Assembly: GCF_016894385.1 (NCBI RefSeq)
Contig: NZ_CP069812.1
Location: 3,038,001-3,102,000, forward strand
DNA length: 64,000 bases
Direction of reading: 5' to 3'
From: Cupriavidus oxalaticus
GTDB taxonomy: Bacteria; Pseudomonadota; Gammaproteobacteria; Burkholderiales; Burkholderiaceae
Every line of letters starts with the position of its first letter. The stretch's first letter is position 1. Position numbers and translations under genes: made by a program. Positions 1 to 8,132 of this stretch are shown piece by piece. The notes under the pieces are model-generated. The model did not search any database and was not told the DNA's origin. It worked only from the letters and a program-made list of their open reading frames with translations.

Positions 1-792
1 GAAGCGCGGCTCCTGCAGCATGCGCACGTAGTAGGTCGGCACGCCCATCATCACGGTCGAGCGCGGCAGGAATTTCAGCACCTGCGCCATGTCGAGCCTG
101 GGCGCCCAGATCATCTTGGCGCCGGCCAGCAGCGCGCCGTGCGAGGCTACGAACAGGCCGTGCACGTGGAAGATCGGCAGCATGTGCAGCAGCACGTCGT
201 CGCTGCGCCAGCCCCAGTATTCGTGCAGCGTCTGCGCGTTGGACGCCAGGTTGCGGTGCGTCAGCATCGCGCCCTTGCTGCGGCCGGTGGTGCCGGAGGT
301 GTAGAGGATGGCCGCAAGGTCATCGTCCTGGCGCTCGGCCGTGGCAAACGTGTCGTCCTTGCCGGCGGCGCGCGCCAGCAGCGAGCCGCTGCGGTCATCG
401 TCCAGCGTAAAGACGTGGTTGACGCCGTGGCGGAATGCCACCTTGGAGACCCAGCCGAAATTCTTGCTGCTGCACACCACCACCGACGGCTCGGCGTTGC
501 CGACGAAGTAGTCGATCTCCGCCTCCTGGTAGGCGGTGTTCAGCGGCAGGTAGACATAGCCCGCGCGCAGCGTGGCCAGGTACAGGAACAGCGCCTCGGG
601 CGACTTCTCGACCTGCACGGCCACGCGCGCGCCGTCGGGCAGCTTCAGCGAGGCCAGCAGGTTGGCCAGCTTGGCGGTGGCGCGGTCGAGGTCGTCCCAG
701 CTGTAGTACAGGCCGTCATGGGTCTCGATGCAGCAGGCGGTGCGGTCGGCGGGAAAGCGGGATGCGAACAGGGCGAACAGGTTGGCGTTCAT
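1..792 (-). CDS. matB: Malonyl-CoA synthetase, acyl-CoA ligase family (C-terminus outside window)
   Basis: The first 264 codons of an ANL-superfamily acyl-CoA synthetase are visible, read leftward from ATG at 790-792 and running off the window edge. The AMP-binding P-loop LYTSGTTGRSKG lies near residues 162-173. The N-terminus (MNANLFALF) and the lack of a long fatty-acid pocket insertion fit malonyl-CoA synthetase, which makes malonyl-CoA from malonate, CoA and ATP. The specificity call rests mainly on context: malonyl-CoA decarboxylase lies upstream in the same orientation, giving the Mat route malonate to malonyl-CoA to acetyl-CoA. The substrate-determining C-terminal half is not in view, so another short acyl-CoA ligase remains possible. 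Confidence 0.82.
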   Translation of the reverse strand, partial: MNANLFALFASRFPADRTACCIETHDGLYYSWDDLDRATAKLANLLASLKLPDGARVAVQVEKSPEALFLYLATLRAGYVYLPLNTAYQEAEIDYFVGNAEPSVVVCSSKNFGWVSKVAFRHGVNHVFTLDDDRSGSLLARAAGKDDTFATAERQDDDLAAILYTSGTTGRSKGAMLTHRNLASNAQTLHEYWGWRSDDVLLHMLPIFHVHGLFVASHGALLAGAKMIWAPRLDMAQVLKFLPRSTVMMGVPTYYVRMLQEPRF

Positions 793-865
793 GGCGTGGA
801 TCGAACGAAAGGCTGGGAACGGATATCGGAAACGCTGGATTCAGGACGGGACAGGATCGGCGACG

Positions 866-1648
866 CTATTCTCCCCGGAACTGCGGCGGCCGGCGCGCCA
901 GGAAGGCGGCCACGCCCTCGGCATGGTCGGCGCCCTCCGCATAGGCGAAATGCGCGTCGAGCTCGGCCGGCGACAGGGGTGCCGGGATCGGCGCCAGGCG
1001 GTGGATGGTGGCCTTGTTGATGCGCGCCGCGGCGGGTGCGCCGGCGGTGATGCGGCGCACCGCGGCGTCGACTTCGGCGGCCAGCGCACCCGGCTCGACC
1101 ACGCGCGTCAGCAACCCCTTGGCACGCGCCTCGGCGGCGTCGAAGACGCGGCCTTCCAGCAGGATCTCGAGCGTGGCGGCGCGCCCGGCCAGCGTCAGCA
1201 GGCCTTGCAGCTCCCCCGGCGCCATCGGGAAACCGAGCCGGTTGATCGGCACCCCGAAGCGGCTGTCCGAGGCGGCGATGCGCAGGTCGCAATGGCACGC
1301 AATCTCCAGGCCGCCGCCTACGCATACGCCCTCGATCATCGCCACGGTCGGGTGCGGGCATTGCGCCACGGCGGCCAGCGCGGGCGCGATGGTGGCCATG
1401 TGGTAGTGCCGCACCGCCGCCTCGTCGCCGCGTTCGTGGGGAAACTCGGCGATGTCGGCGCCGGCGGCAAAGTTGCCGTCGGCGCCGCGCACCACCACGC
1501 AGCGCAGCGCAGGATCGGCAGCCAGCCGGGTGAAGCCCGCGGCCAGCTCGCGCCACATCTGCGCGGAAATGGCATTGAGCTTGCCGGCGTGCGACAGCGT
1601 CACGGTCGCCGTGGTGCCCTGCGTGGCAAGGAAGACGGTGCCGCTCAT
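866..1648 (-). CDS. Enoyl-CoA hydratase/isomerase family protein
   Basis: A 260-residue crotonase-fold protein, the normal length for the family. The oxyanion-hole segments are visible as FAAGADIAEF near residues 60-70 and EGVCVGGGLEIACHCD near 104-119. The start at ATG 1646-1648 was chosen because it begins the typical short first beta strand; the reading frame stays open far upstream but that part has no homology-like content. It sits between the Bug binding protein and malonyl-CoA synthetase in the malonate operon, 73 nt before the latter. Its reaction in malonate breakdown is unclear; it may act on another CoA thioester co-regulated with malonate. Confidence 0.85.
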   Translation of the reverse strand: MSGTVFLATQGTTATVTLSHAGKLNAISAQMWRELAAGFTRLAADPALRCVVVRGADGNFAAGADIAEFPHERGDEAAVRHYHMATIAPALAAVAQCPHPTVAMIEGVCVGGGLEIACHCDLRIAASDSRFGVPINRLGFPMAPGELQGLLTLAGRAATLEILLEGRVFDAAEARAKGLLTRVVEPGALAAEVDAAVRRITAGAPAAARINKATIHRLAPIPAPLSPAELDAHFAYAEGADHAEGVAAFLARRPPQFRGE

Positions 1649-1692
1649 CGCGGCGCCCCGTTGCATCGGATCAGCATGGCCTGGTCGCTCCG

Positions 1693-2706
1693 TCAGTCCA
1701 TCCTGGCGCCGGACTGCTGCACCACCTGCGCCCAGCGGCGGATCTCGGCATGCTGGAACTGCGCGAACTGCTCCTGCGTGAAGGCTGGCGTCTCGGAGCC
1801 GTTGTTGAGCCAGACCTGCTTCATTTCCGGGGTGTTCAGCGCCTTCTGGGTCTCGGCGTACAGGCGGTCGACGATCTCCTTGGGCGTACCCTTGGGCATC
1901 CACATCGCATACCAGGTCGAGACCTCGTAGTTCGGCACCCCGGCCTCGGCCGCGGTCGGCACATTGGGGAAGGCCGGCGAGCGCTTGCTGGAAGCCACCG
2001 CCAGCGCCTTGATGCGGCCCGCGCGGATATGCTGCGCCGACGAGCCCAGGCCATCGAACATCAGGTCGACCTGGCCCGCGATCAGGTCGGACAGCGCCGG
2101 GCCGGCACCCTTGTACGGGATATGCGTGATAAAGGTCTTGGTCTGGATCTTGAACAGCTCGCCCGCCAGGTGGTGCGACGAGCCATTGCCGGCCGAGCCA
2201 TAGTTGAGCTTGCCCGGGTTCTTGCTGGCGTAGGCGATCAGTTCCTGCAGCGTGTTGGCCTGCACGCGGGTGGGGTTGACCACCACCACCTGCGGCGGCT
2301 GGGCGATGACGGTGACCGGGATGAAATCCTTCTCGATGTCGTAGTCGAGCTTCTTGTAGAACGACGGGGCGATGGCATGGTGCGCACCGCCGATGAACAC
2401 GGTGTAGCCGTCCGGCGCGGCCTTGGCCGCGATGCTGGCCCCGACCGTGCCGCCGGCGCCGCCGCGGTTGTCGATCACGAACTGCTTGCCCAGCTGCTTG
2501 GACAGCTGCGCGGTCAGCGGCCGCGCGAAGGCGTCGGTGCCACCGCCGGCCGGGAACGGCACGATCACGGTGACGGGCTTGGACGGCCAGGTATCGGCAT
2601 GGGCCGCGGGTGCCGCGAACAGCGTGGCGGCACCGATGCCGGCCACGCCCAGAGCCATGCCTGCTGCCCGCGCGCACGCGGCCAGGCTGAACTGACGACG
2701 ATTCAT
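1693..2706 (-). CDS. Bug-family (tripartite tricarboxylate transporter) periplasmic binding protein
   Basis: A 337-residue extracytoplasmic binding protein. It begins with NRRQFSLAACARAAG, an arginine-pair signal peptide ending near AAHA at about residue 40. The mature protein starts DTWPSKPVTVIVPFPAGGGTDAFAR, the hallmark N-terminus of the Bug/TctC family, which is greatly expanded in Cupriavidus and Bordetella and binds carboxylates. No TctA or TctB membrane partner is encoded nearby, as is usual for orphan Bug proteins. Its place between malonyl-CoA decarboxylase and malonyl-CoA synthetase suggests that it binds malonate or a related dicarboxylate. That ligand is inferred from context only. 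An AGGAGA-type ribosome site precedes the start. Confidence 0.9.
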   Translation of the reverse strand: MNRRQFSLAACARAAGMALGVAGIGAATLFAAPAAHADTWPSKPVTVIVPFPAGGGTDAFARPLTAQLSKQLGKQFVIDNRGGAGGTVGASIAAKAAPDGYTVFIGGAHHAIAPSFYKKLDYDIEKDFIPVTVIAQPPQVVVVNPTRVQANTLQELIAYASKNPGKLNYGSAGNGSSHHLAGELFKIQTKTFITHIPYKGAGPALSDLIAGQVDLMFDGLGSSAQHIRAGRIKALAVASSKRSPAFPNVPTAAEAGVPNYEVSTWYAMWMPKGTPKEIVDRLYAETQKALNTPEMKQVWLNNGSETPAFTQEQFAQFQHAEIRRWAQVVQQSGARMD

Positions 2707-2857
2707 CTTGCTGTCTCCTCTCTCTCTTTTCTTCGGAAAGTCGATTAGATTGCCGCGAGCATGCGCCGCGGCATGGGCTTGTTGCAATGGTCCCGACAAG
2801 AAAACGCGGCGCGCGTGGCGCCACGGATGCGAGGGCAATCCCGTGACCTGACCAGGG

Positions 2858-4351
2858 TCACAGCAGCTTCCCGACGCTACGGCCGATGCGCGGGTTGCCT
2901 GCACTCAGGCGTGCCAGATTGTCGTCCAGCGCCTCGGGTACGTAAAGGTAATTCACCATCATGCCGCAGCTCTGGCTTCGGCCTTTTCGCGACAGGTCGG
3001 CGGCCCAGTTGAGCCGCTCGACACAGGCGCCGTTGCCCAGGTGGAAGCGTGCCACCGGGTCCGCCGGCAGCGCCTGGTGGCGCTCGCGCACGAGGTAATG
3101 CGCGGCCAGCGCCATCGCGGTATCGCGTGTCAGCGGATCGGCCTCGGCAGGCGCGTCGGGCGACAGTGCTGCCAGCCAGCCCGCCCCGTCCGCCGGCGCC
3201 TCGCCGTGGCGCTCGCGCCAGCGCGCCAGGCGCTTGTCGCCGAGCGCACGCGACACCGCATCGGCGTCCTGCCTGCGCAGCCAGTCGGCAAACCCGGGGA
3301 TCGGCGACAGCGTGGCGAACTGCGTGACCTTGGGGAATTCGCGCTGCAGTTCCTCGATCACGCGCTTGAGCAGGAAATTGCCGAAGCTGACGCCGCGCAG
3401 GCCGGGTTGCGTGTTGCTGATCGAATAGAAGATGGCCCACTTCACGCGGCGCAGATCTTCCAGCGGCGCGGCCTCGTCGAGCAATGTCTGGACATTGGCG
3501 GCCATCTCGGGAACGAACGCTACCTCGACAAAGATCAGCGGCTCGCGCGGGATGCGCGGATGGAAGAAGGCGTAGCAGCGGCGGTCGGAGTCGAGCCGGT
3601 TGCGCAGGTCGGTCCACGAGGCGATCTCGTGCACGGCCTCGTAGCGGATCAGCTTCTCCAGCAGCGAGGCGGGCGAGTCCCAGGTGATCGGCTGCAGTTC
3701 CAGCAGGCCCACGTCGAACCAGTTGGAGAACAGCGCCTCGAGGTCGTCGTCGAGCACGCGCAGCCCCGGCACCCGGCGCTGCCAGCGCAGCATGTCGGCC
3801 CGCAGCTGGATCAGGAAGTGCAGGCCGCAGGCGCTGCTGCCGCGCTGGCCGTGGAGCGCTGCCAAGCGCTTGAAGAAGCGGATACGGGCGCTGGACAGGG
3901 CGTGGGTCAGCCCGGAATGGCCGCCCTTGCTGTCGGGCTTCGGGTCACCCTTAGCGTCACCCTTGCCCTCGCCTTTGGCGTTGGCGTTGGCGGCTTTTTC
4001 GCCGCTGCTGCCGGCAACCTCCGCAAGCAACTCCAGCATCGCACGCCGGGTGGCCTCGCCCGCGGCCTCGTACTCTGCCTGCCATGCCTGCGCGGCGGCA
4101 TTGGCGGCACCGTCGGTCAGGCGGGCATCGAAGCACAGCCGCAACTGCTCGCGCTGGCGCCGCGCCACGCGCGGTGCCAGCGGCACCTCGCCGTCGGCAT
4201 GCGCCACCCCGTTGGCGGCCCTGGCCGCGGCCTCGGCCTCGCCTTTGCGGCCCCACCAGCGGCCCAGCCGCGACAGGAAATTACTGCCGGCCGGCTCGCT
4301 CTCGCCCAGCGGCGCGCTGATTTTCTGGTCACCCGTGTCGAAGGAGTTCAT
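2858..4351 (-). CDS. mcd: Malonyl-CoA decarboxylase
   Basis: A 497-residue protein with the malonyl-CoA decarboxylase fold: an N-terminal helical domain followed by a GNAT-like catalytic domain. The stretches YAFFHPRIPREPLIFVEVAF and SNTQPGLRGVSFGNFLLK are characteristic, with the conserved catalytic Ser/His region around ATLSPIPGF. The enzyme converts malonyl-CoA to acetyl-CoA and CO2. Unusually, residues of roughly 112-146 form a Lys/Gly/Asp/Ala-rich tract with repeated KGD/KGE units between the helical domain and the rest, which looks like a flexible insertion. It is the first enzyme gene after the GntR regulator and likely heads the malonate operon. The gene is called matA or mcd in different organisms. 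Confidence 0.93.
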   Translation of the reverse strand: MNSFDTGDQKISAPLGESEPAGSNFLSRLGRWWGRKGEAEAAARAANGVAHADGEVPLAPRVARRQREQLRLCFDARLTDGAANAAAQAWQAEYEAAGEATRRAMLELLAEVAGSSGEKAANANAKGEGKGDAKGDPKPDSKGGHSGLTHALSSARIRFFKRLAALHGQRGSSACGLHFLIQLRADMLRWQRRVPGLRVLDDDLEALFSNWFDVGLLELQPITWDSPASLLEKLIRYEAVHEIASWTDLRNRLDSDRRCYAFFHPRIPREPLIFVEVAFVPEMAANVQTLLDEAAPLEDLRRVKWAIFYSISNTQPGLRGVSFGNFLLKRVIEELQREFPKVTQFATLSPIPGFADWLRRQDADAVSRALGDKRLARWRERHGEAPADGAGWLAALSPDAPAEADPLTRDTAMALAAHYLVRERHQALPADPVARFHLGNGACVERLNWAADLSRKGRSQSCGMMVNYLYVPEALDDNLARLSAGNPRIGRSVGKLL

Positions 4352-4403
4352 GCGGTACCTGCCTTGTGCATCGATCGGAACGTGGAGGACTTGCCATGCT
4401 GCG

Positions 4404-4431
4404 GCGTGGAGCGTGGAGCGTGGAGCGTGGG
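4404..4431. repeat. Four tandem copies of a 7-mer (GCGTGGA)
   Basis: Three exact copies of GCGTGGA and a fourth ending in G lie head to tail in the 90-nt gap between the GntR gene stop and the malonyl-CoA decarboxylase start. The array could vary by slippage and so change the spacing between the two genes. No function is evident from sequence. Confidence 0.8.
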
Positions 4432-4441
4432 GCGCGGGCGG

Positions 4442-5149
4442 CTAGTCGTCGCCGCTGGCCACGCGCAGCGCCGGCGGCGCCCGGGTCGGCTGCGCCGCGC
4501 CGGCGGCGTTGTCCAGCGCCTGCAGTGCCGCGCGCTGGCGCAGCAGATGGGTCTTCATCATCGCCTCGGCGCCTTCCGGGTCGCGCGCCTTGAGCGCGGC
4601 GAACACCGACAGGTGCTCGGCGCAGGACTCGTGGATGCGGCCCGGCAGCTTCAGGCTCTTGTGGCGCGACAACCGCAGCACCTTGCGCAGATCGCTGATC
4701 AGCCCCGACAGCCAGCGGTTGCCGGCCAGGCGCTGGATCGCCTCATGGATCTGCGCGTTGGTCTCGTAGTAGGCGTCGATATCGCCGGCCTGCGCGTAGC
4801 GGGCCAGGTCGGCGTGCAGGCCGTCCAGCGCGTCCAGGTCGGCACGCGTGGCGTTGCGCGCGGCCTCGTAGGCGCAGCGGCCCTCGAGCAGCGCCATCAG
4901 CGGGAAGATCTCGTCCAGGTCCTGCTCGGACAATTTATTGACAAAGCAGCCGCGGCGCGGCTCGAGCCGGACCAGCCCTTCGGCAGCCAGCACCTTCAGC
5001 GCTTCGCGCAGCGGCGTGCGCGAGATGCCGAGCGACTCGGCCATCGCGCTTTCGTCGATCCAGGCGCCGGGCGTCAGCGTATGGGCATCGATCATGGCGC
5101 GCAGCCGGTCTGCGACTTCGAGGTACAGCGCCTGCTGGACGATGCGCAT
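4442..5149 (-). CDS. GntR-family (FadR/FCD subfamily) transcriptional regulator of malonate genes
   Basis: A 235-residue regulator with an N-terminal winged helix (ESLGISRTPLREALKVLAAEGL) and a C-terminal all-helical FCD ligand domain containing His residues of the metal/ligand site (AQIHEAI, HLSVFAAL). The start at ATG 5147-5149 (MRIVQQALYLEVADRL) is preferred over an ATG at 5203. The longer version would read through the palindromic operator at 5200-5218 and adds 18 residues unlike the family. It is the first gene of the leftward malonate cluster and probably represses it in the absence of malonate, similar to MatR of rhizobia. The effector is inferred. Confidence 0.88.
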   Translation of the reverse strand: MRIVQQALYLEVADRLRAMIDAHTLTPGAWIDESAMAESLGISRTPLREALKVLAAEGLVRLEPRRGCFVNKLSEQDLDEIFPLMALLEGRCAYEAARNATRADLDALDGLHADLARYAQAGDIDAYYETNAQIHEAIQRLAGNRWLSGLISDLRKVLRLSRHKSLKLPGRIHESCAEHLSVFAALKARDPEGAEAMMKTHLLRQRAALQALDNAAGAAQPTRAPPALRVASGDD

Positions 5150-5199
5150 TGCCACCCCCGGTTTGAGGAATCCGTGGCCGCAATCATGCGTCGCGGCCG

Positions 5200-5218
5200 C
5201 CATAATTCATAATTATGG
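5200..5218. promoter_or_regulatory. Palindromic operator upstream of the GntR/malonate operon
   Basis: The sequence CCATAATTCATAATTATGG has perfect 8-bp inverted arms (CCATAATT/AATTATGG) around a 3-bp centre. It is AT-rich in a very GC-rich genome and lies 50 bp before the regulator start. This fits a dimeric GntR binding site giving autoregulation. Confidence 0.6.
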
Positions 5219-5618
5219 ATTAGGGCGGCGATGATACAAGGAATTTCGATGTTGCACCGCGGAACACAGGACCAAAAGGAATAAGGCGGCGGAGAAAGCG
5301 CGCGCGAAGGGGCGTGCGCGGCGTGAAAGACGCCAGCATGGCGCAGAGGAGGTGCGGCGGGCGTTTCCATGCCTCCCTGCAAAGAAACGCCCGCGCCTGA
5401 AAAGGACTGCCGAACTGCTTACATCGCCTGCGGATACATCCGTATCCGCCCGCGTGGGTCATCATGGAAACCTGGCGCTGGCCCGGCGCCCCCCTTGAAA
5501 CGCGCTTGCGCGCGGATTTTCCCGTTGCCCTGTTCTGTAGCGTGAAGCATCCGACCCCAGTGGTCCTGCCGGACCCTCCCTGAATGCTTCCGTGGCGGCT
5601 GTGGCTTGCCGCTCATCT

Positions 5619-5741
5619 TGTAACAGTATCGTTAGCGATTACCGTGCCAGTGGCTCTAAGTCCTTGAATCTATTGATGACACGCATCCGAAACTTGTTAC
5701 AGATTGCGATCAGTGTAACAGGATGTTTCTCGATTGTTACG
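5619..5741. promoter_or_regulatory. Cluster of TGTTACA/TGTAACA heptamers in a 745-bp non-coding region
   Basis: The region 5219-5963 has no credible gene. In it, TGTAACA (5619-5625), TGTTACA (5695-5701), TGTAACA (5714-5720) and TGTTACG (5735-5741) occur within 123 bp. The middle two form an inverted pair with a 12-bp gap. The stretch is AT-rich relative to the genome and lies about 220 bp upstream of the YjgN-family gene, so it may be the binding region of an unidentified regulator. Confidence 0.45.
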
Positions 5742-5963
5742 AGGGTTTTCCCATGGCGCCAACGAGACAAACCCGACTGTCGGCAATTGCATATGCAAAA
5801 TGTGCCGCAGTCTTAATTTATCGATGCCAGAATGTGAGGCGCGCACCGCAATGGCCTGATTTCAATTGGTTGCATTTCTGATACAACCACGCAGGGTTAT
5901 TCGCCGCATTCCCTTCGCCAAACCGCATTTCCACGCATTTTCATTCCCCGGGAGCCCTCCGCC

Positions 5964-7052
5964 ATGCACGCCGGCAGCCGCGATTTCACGTTCTCTTCCT
6001 CCGCCGCCTTTGACACGGCGCCGGCGTCGCCCCAGCCTTTGCGCATGTCCTTCACCGGTTCAGGATCGGAATATTTCCGTATCTGGATCGTTAACGTATT
6101 GCTGACCATCGTCACCTTCGGCATCTATTCCGCGTGGGCCAAGGTGCGCACGCTGCAGTATTTCTATCGCAATACCCGGCTCGACGGGGCCAGCTTCGAT
6201 TACCACGGCAAGCCCTCCGCGATCCTGAAAGGCCGCGCCATCGTGTTCGGCCTCGCCCTTGCGTTCCAGCTGGCCTCAAACGTATCGCCCTTCCTCGCGC
6301 TGGCGATGCTGGTGGCGCTGCTGGCGGTGTTCCCGCTGCTGCTGGTGCGCTCGCTGCGCTTCCGCATGGCCAATTCCAGCTACCGTGGCCTGCGCTTTGC
6401 CTTCACCGGCGGCGATGCCGAGGCCTACAAGGTATTCGTGCTGTGGCCGCTGGCAGCGGTGTTCACGCTGGGGCTGCTCGGGCCGCTGGCGCACCAGCGT
6501 TTCAAGCAGTACCAGCACAACAACACGCGCTTCGGCACGGCGCCATTCGGCTTTGCCGCCGGCGCCGGCGAGTTCTACGGCGTCTACCTGCGGGCGTTCG
6601 GCGTGGTGCTGGCCGCAGCCGTCGCCGGCATCGTGCTCAGCTTTGTCCTGGGCTCGGTGGTGGCGCCCGGCGCCAAGGGCCTCGCCGCCGCGGTGATCCT
6701 CGGCTTTACGATTGCCGGCTTCTACCTCGGCCTGCTGGCGGTCAGCCCCTACCTGATGGCGCGCCTGCAGAACGTCGTGTGGAACCACACCACGCTTGCC
6801 CCGCACGCGTTCCGCAGCCAGGTCGGCGCGGGCCGCATGATCTTTATCTTCGTCACCAACCTGATCGCCATCGCGCTCACGCTGGGCTTGTACCTGCCGT
6901 TCGCGCGGGTGCGCGCCACGCGTTACCGGGTCGAAAGCGTGACCATGCTGGCGGCCGGCCCGCTCGACAGCTTTGTTGCAGGCGAGGTACAGCAGGTCGG
7001 TGCGCTGGGCGATGCCGCGGTAGACTGGTACGACATCGACATCGCGCTTTGA
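5964..7052 (+). CDS. YjgN/DUF898 family inner-membrane protein
   Basis: A 362-residue polytopic membrane protein. The segment FRIWIVNVLLTIVTFGIYSAWAKVR, with the Trp-Ala-Lys-Val turn, is the DUF898/YjgN signature, and a related IALTLGLYLPFARVRATRYRV repeat occurs near the C-terminus. About six or more hydrophobic helices are visible. Function is unknown for the family. It is followed 26 nt later by an M48 metallopeptidase gene, a pairing common in betaproteobacteria, which suggests one operon acting at the cell envelope. Confidence 0.85.
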   Translation: MHAGSRDFTFSSSAAFDTAPASPQPLRMSFTGSGSEYFRIWIVNVLLTIVTFGIYSAWAKVRTLQYFYRNTRLDGASFDYHGKPSAILKGRAIVFGLALAFQLASNVSPFLALAMLVALLAVFPLLLVRSLRFRMANSSYRGLRFAFTGGDAEAYKVFVLWPLAAVFTLGLLGPLAHQRFKQYQHNNTRFGTAPFGFAAGAGEFYGVYLRAFGVVLAAAVAGIVLSFVLGSVVAPGAKGLAAAVILGFTIAGFYLGLLAVSPYLMARLQNVVWNHTTLAPHAFRSQVGAGRMIFIFVTNLIAIALTLGLYLPFARVRATRYRVESVTMLAAGPLDSFVAGEVQQVGALGDAAVDWYDIDIAL

Positions 7053-7078
7053 CTGCCACGCCCGGCAGGATCAGCACC

Positions 7079-8113
7079 ATGATCCCAGTCACCTTCTTCG
7101 ATGGCCGCACCTCGCGTGCGCATCCGGCAACCCTGGCCGTGGAAGCGCAGCAGGCGGTGCTGCGCGACGACAGCGGCGCCGAACTGCGCCGCGCCGCGCT
7201 GTCCGACGTGCGCGTATCCGAACGCGTACGGCGCGCGCCGCGGCTGGTCACGTTCGCCGACGGCGCCTTCTGCGAAATCAACGACCACGCCGCCTTCGAC
7301 CACATGCTGGCCGCCACCGGCCACCGGGAAGGGCTGGTGTCGCGCGCGCAGAACAGCTGGCGCCTGGCCGGGATGGCGGTGGTGGCGCTGGTGGCGGTGC
7401 TGGTGCTGGGCTACTACGTGCTGCTGCCGTGGGGGGCGGGCGCGATGGCGCGCACGGTGCCGGCGGAAGTGGAAGCCCATCTGGGCAAGCTGACGCTGGC
7501 GAGCCTGGACAACGGCGTGGTCAGGCCGACGCAGCTGCCGCAGGCCGAGCAGGAACGCATCCGCCAGGGCTTTGCCGCGCTCAGGCGGCCGCCCGACGCG
7601 GGACACGACTACCAGATCCTGTTCCGCCAGGGCGGTGAGATTGGCGCCAATGCCCTGGCGCTGCCCGGCGGCACCATCGTGGTCACCGACGAGCTGGTCA
7701 GCCTGGCAGGCACCGGCGCGGGCATGATGGGGGTGCTGGCGCACGAAGCCGGCCACGTGGCGCGCCGCCACGGCCTGCAGCAGGTGATCCAGGCCTCGGC
7801 GCTGGGCGCGCTGTCGGCCTACCTGTTCGGCGACATCTCGACGGTGCTGGCCGGCGTGCCGGCCGCCATGCTGACGCTGCGCTACTCACGCGACCACGAG
7901 CGCGAAGCCGACGACTTCGCCATCGAGGTCATGCAGCGCAACGGCCTGCCGCCGGCGGCGCTGGCCGATGTGCTGGTCGGGCTGGAACATCGTGCGGGCG
8001 CCGGCGCGCCATCGTCGGCATCGGAGCCCACAGCGGATCGCGGCCAGGACTTCCTGTCGACGCACCCGCATACGCAGGCGCGCATCGACGCGCTACGGCG
8101 CGCCGGCAAGTGA
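7079..8113 (+). CDS. M48-family membrane-anchored zinc metallopeptidase
   Basis: A 344-residue protein. Residues 1 to about 95 form a soluble N-terminal domain with no signal peptide. One membrane helix (MAVVALVAVLVLGYYVLLPW) follows, and then the M48 peptidase domain. The zinc motif HEAGH is at residues 222-226, with the third ligand region EREADDFAIEVM downstream and the family motif STHPHTQARIDAL at the end. The start at ATG 7079 was chosen because it follows the preceding stop by 26 nt; the frame is open further upstream but only as a shadow of the YjgN gene. It probably degrades misfolded envelope proteins. Confidence 0.88.
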   Translation: MIPVTFFDGRTSRAHPATLAVEAQQAVLRDDSGAELRRAALSDVRVSERVRRAPRLVTFADGAFCEINDHAAFDHMLAATGHREGLVSRAQNSWRLAGMAVVALVAVLVLGYYVLLPWGAGAMARTVPAEVEAHLGKLTLASLDNGVVRPTQLPQAEQERIRQGFAALRRPPDAGHDYQILFRQGGEIGANALALPGGTIVVTDELVSLAGTGAGMMGVLAHEAGHVARRHGLQQVIQASALGALSAYLFGDISTVLAGVPAAMLTLRYSRDHEREADDFAIEVMQRNGLPPAALADVLVGLEHRAGAGAPSSASEPTADRGQDFLSTHPHTQARIDALRRAGK

Positions 8114-8132
8114 TCCACCGCGCCGCCCGCGC

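Noticed and set aside
866..2824. 652-aa open frame joining the Bug gene region and the enoyl-CoA hydratase
   Set aside because: Only the last 260 residues show family sequence; the rest is an out-of-frame reading of the Bug gene.
3041..5212. 723-aa plus-strand frame over malonyl-CoA decarboxylase and the GntR gene
   Set aside because: No domain or ribosome site; both minus-strand genes are well supported.
5592..5816. 74-aa plus-strand ORF in the 745-bp gap
   Set aside because: No ribosome site or family features, and it runs over the TGTTACA cluster; treated as non-coding.
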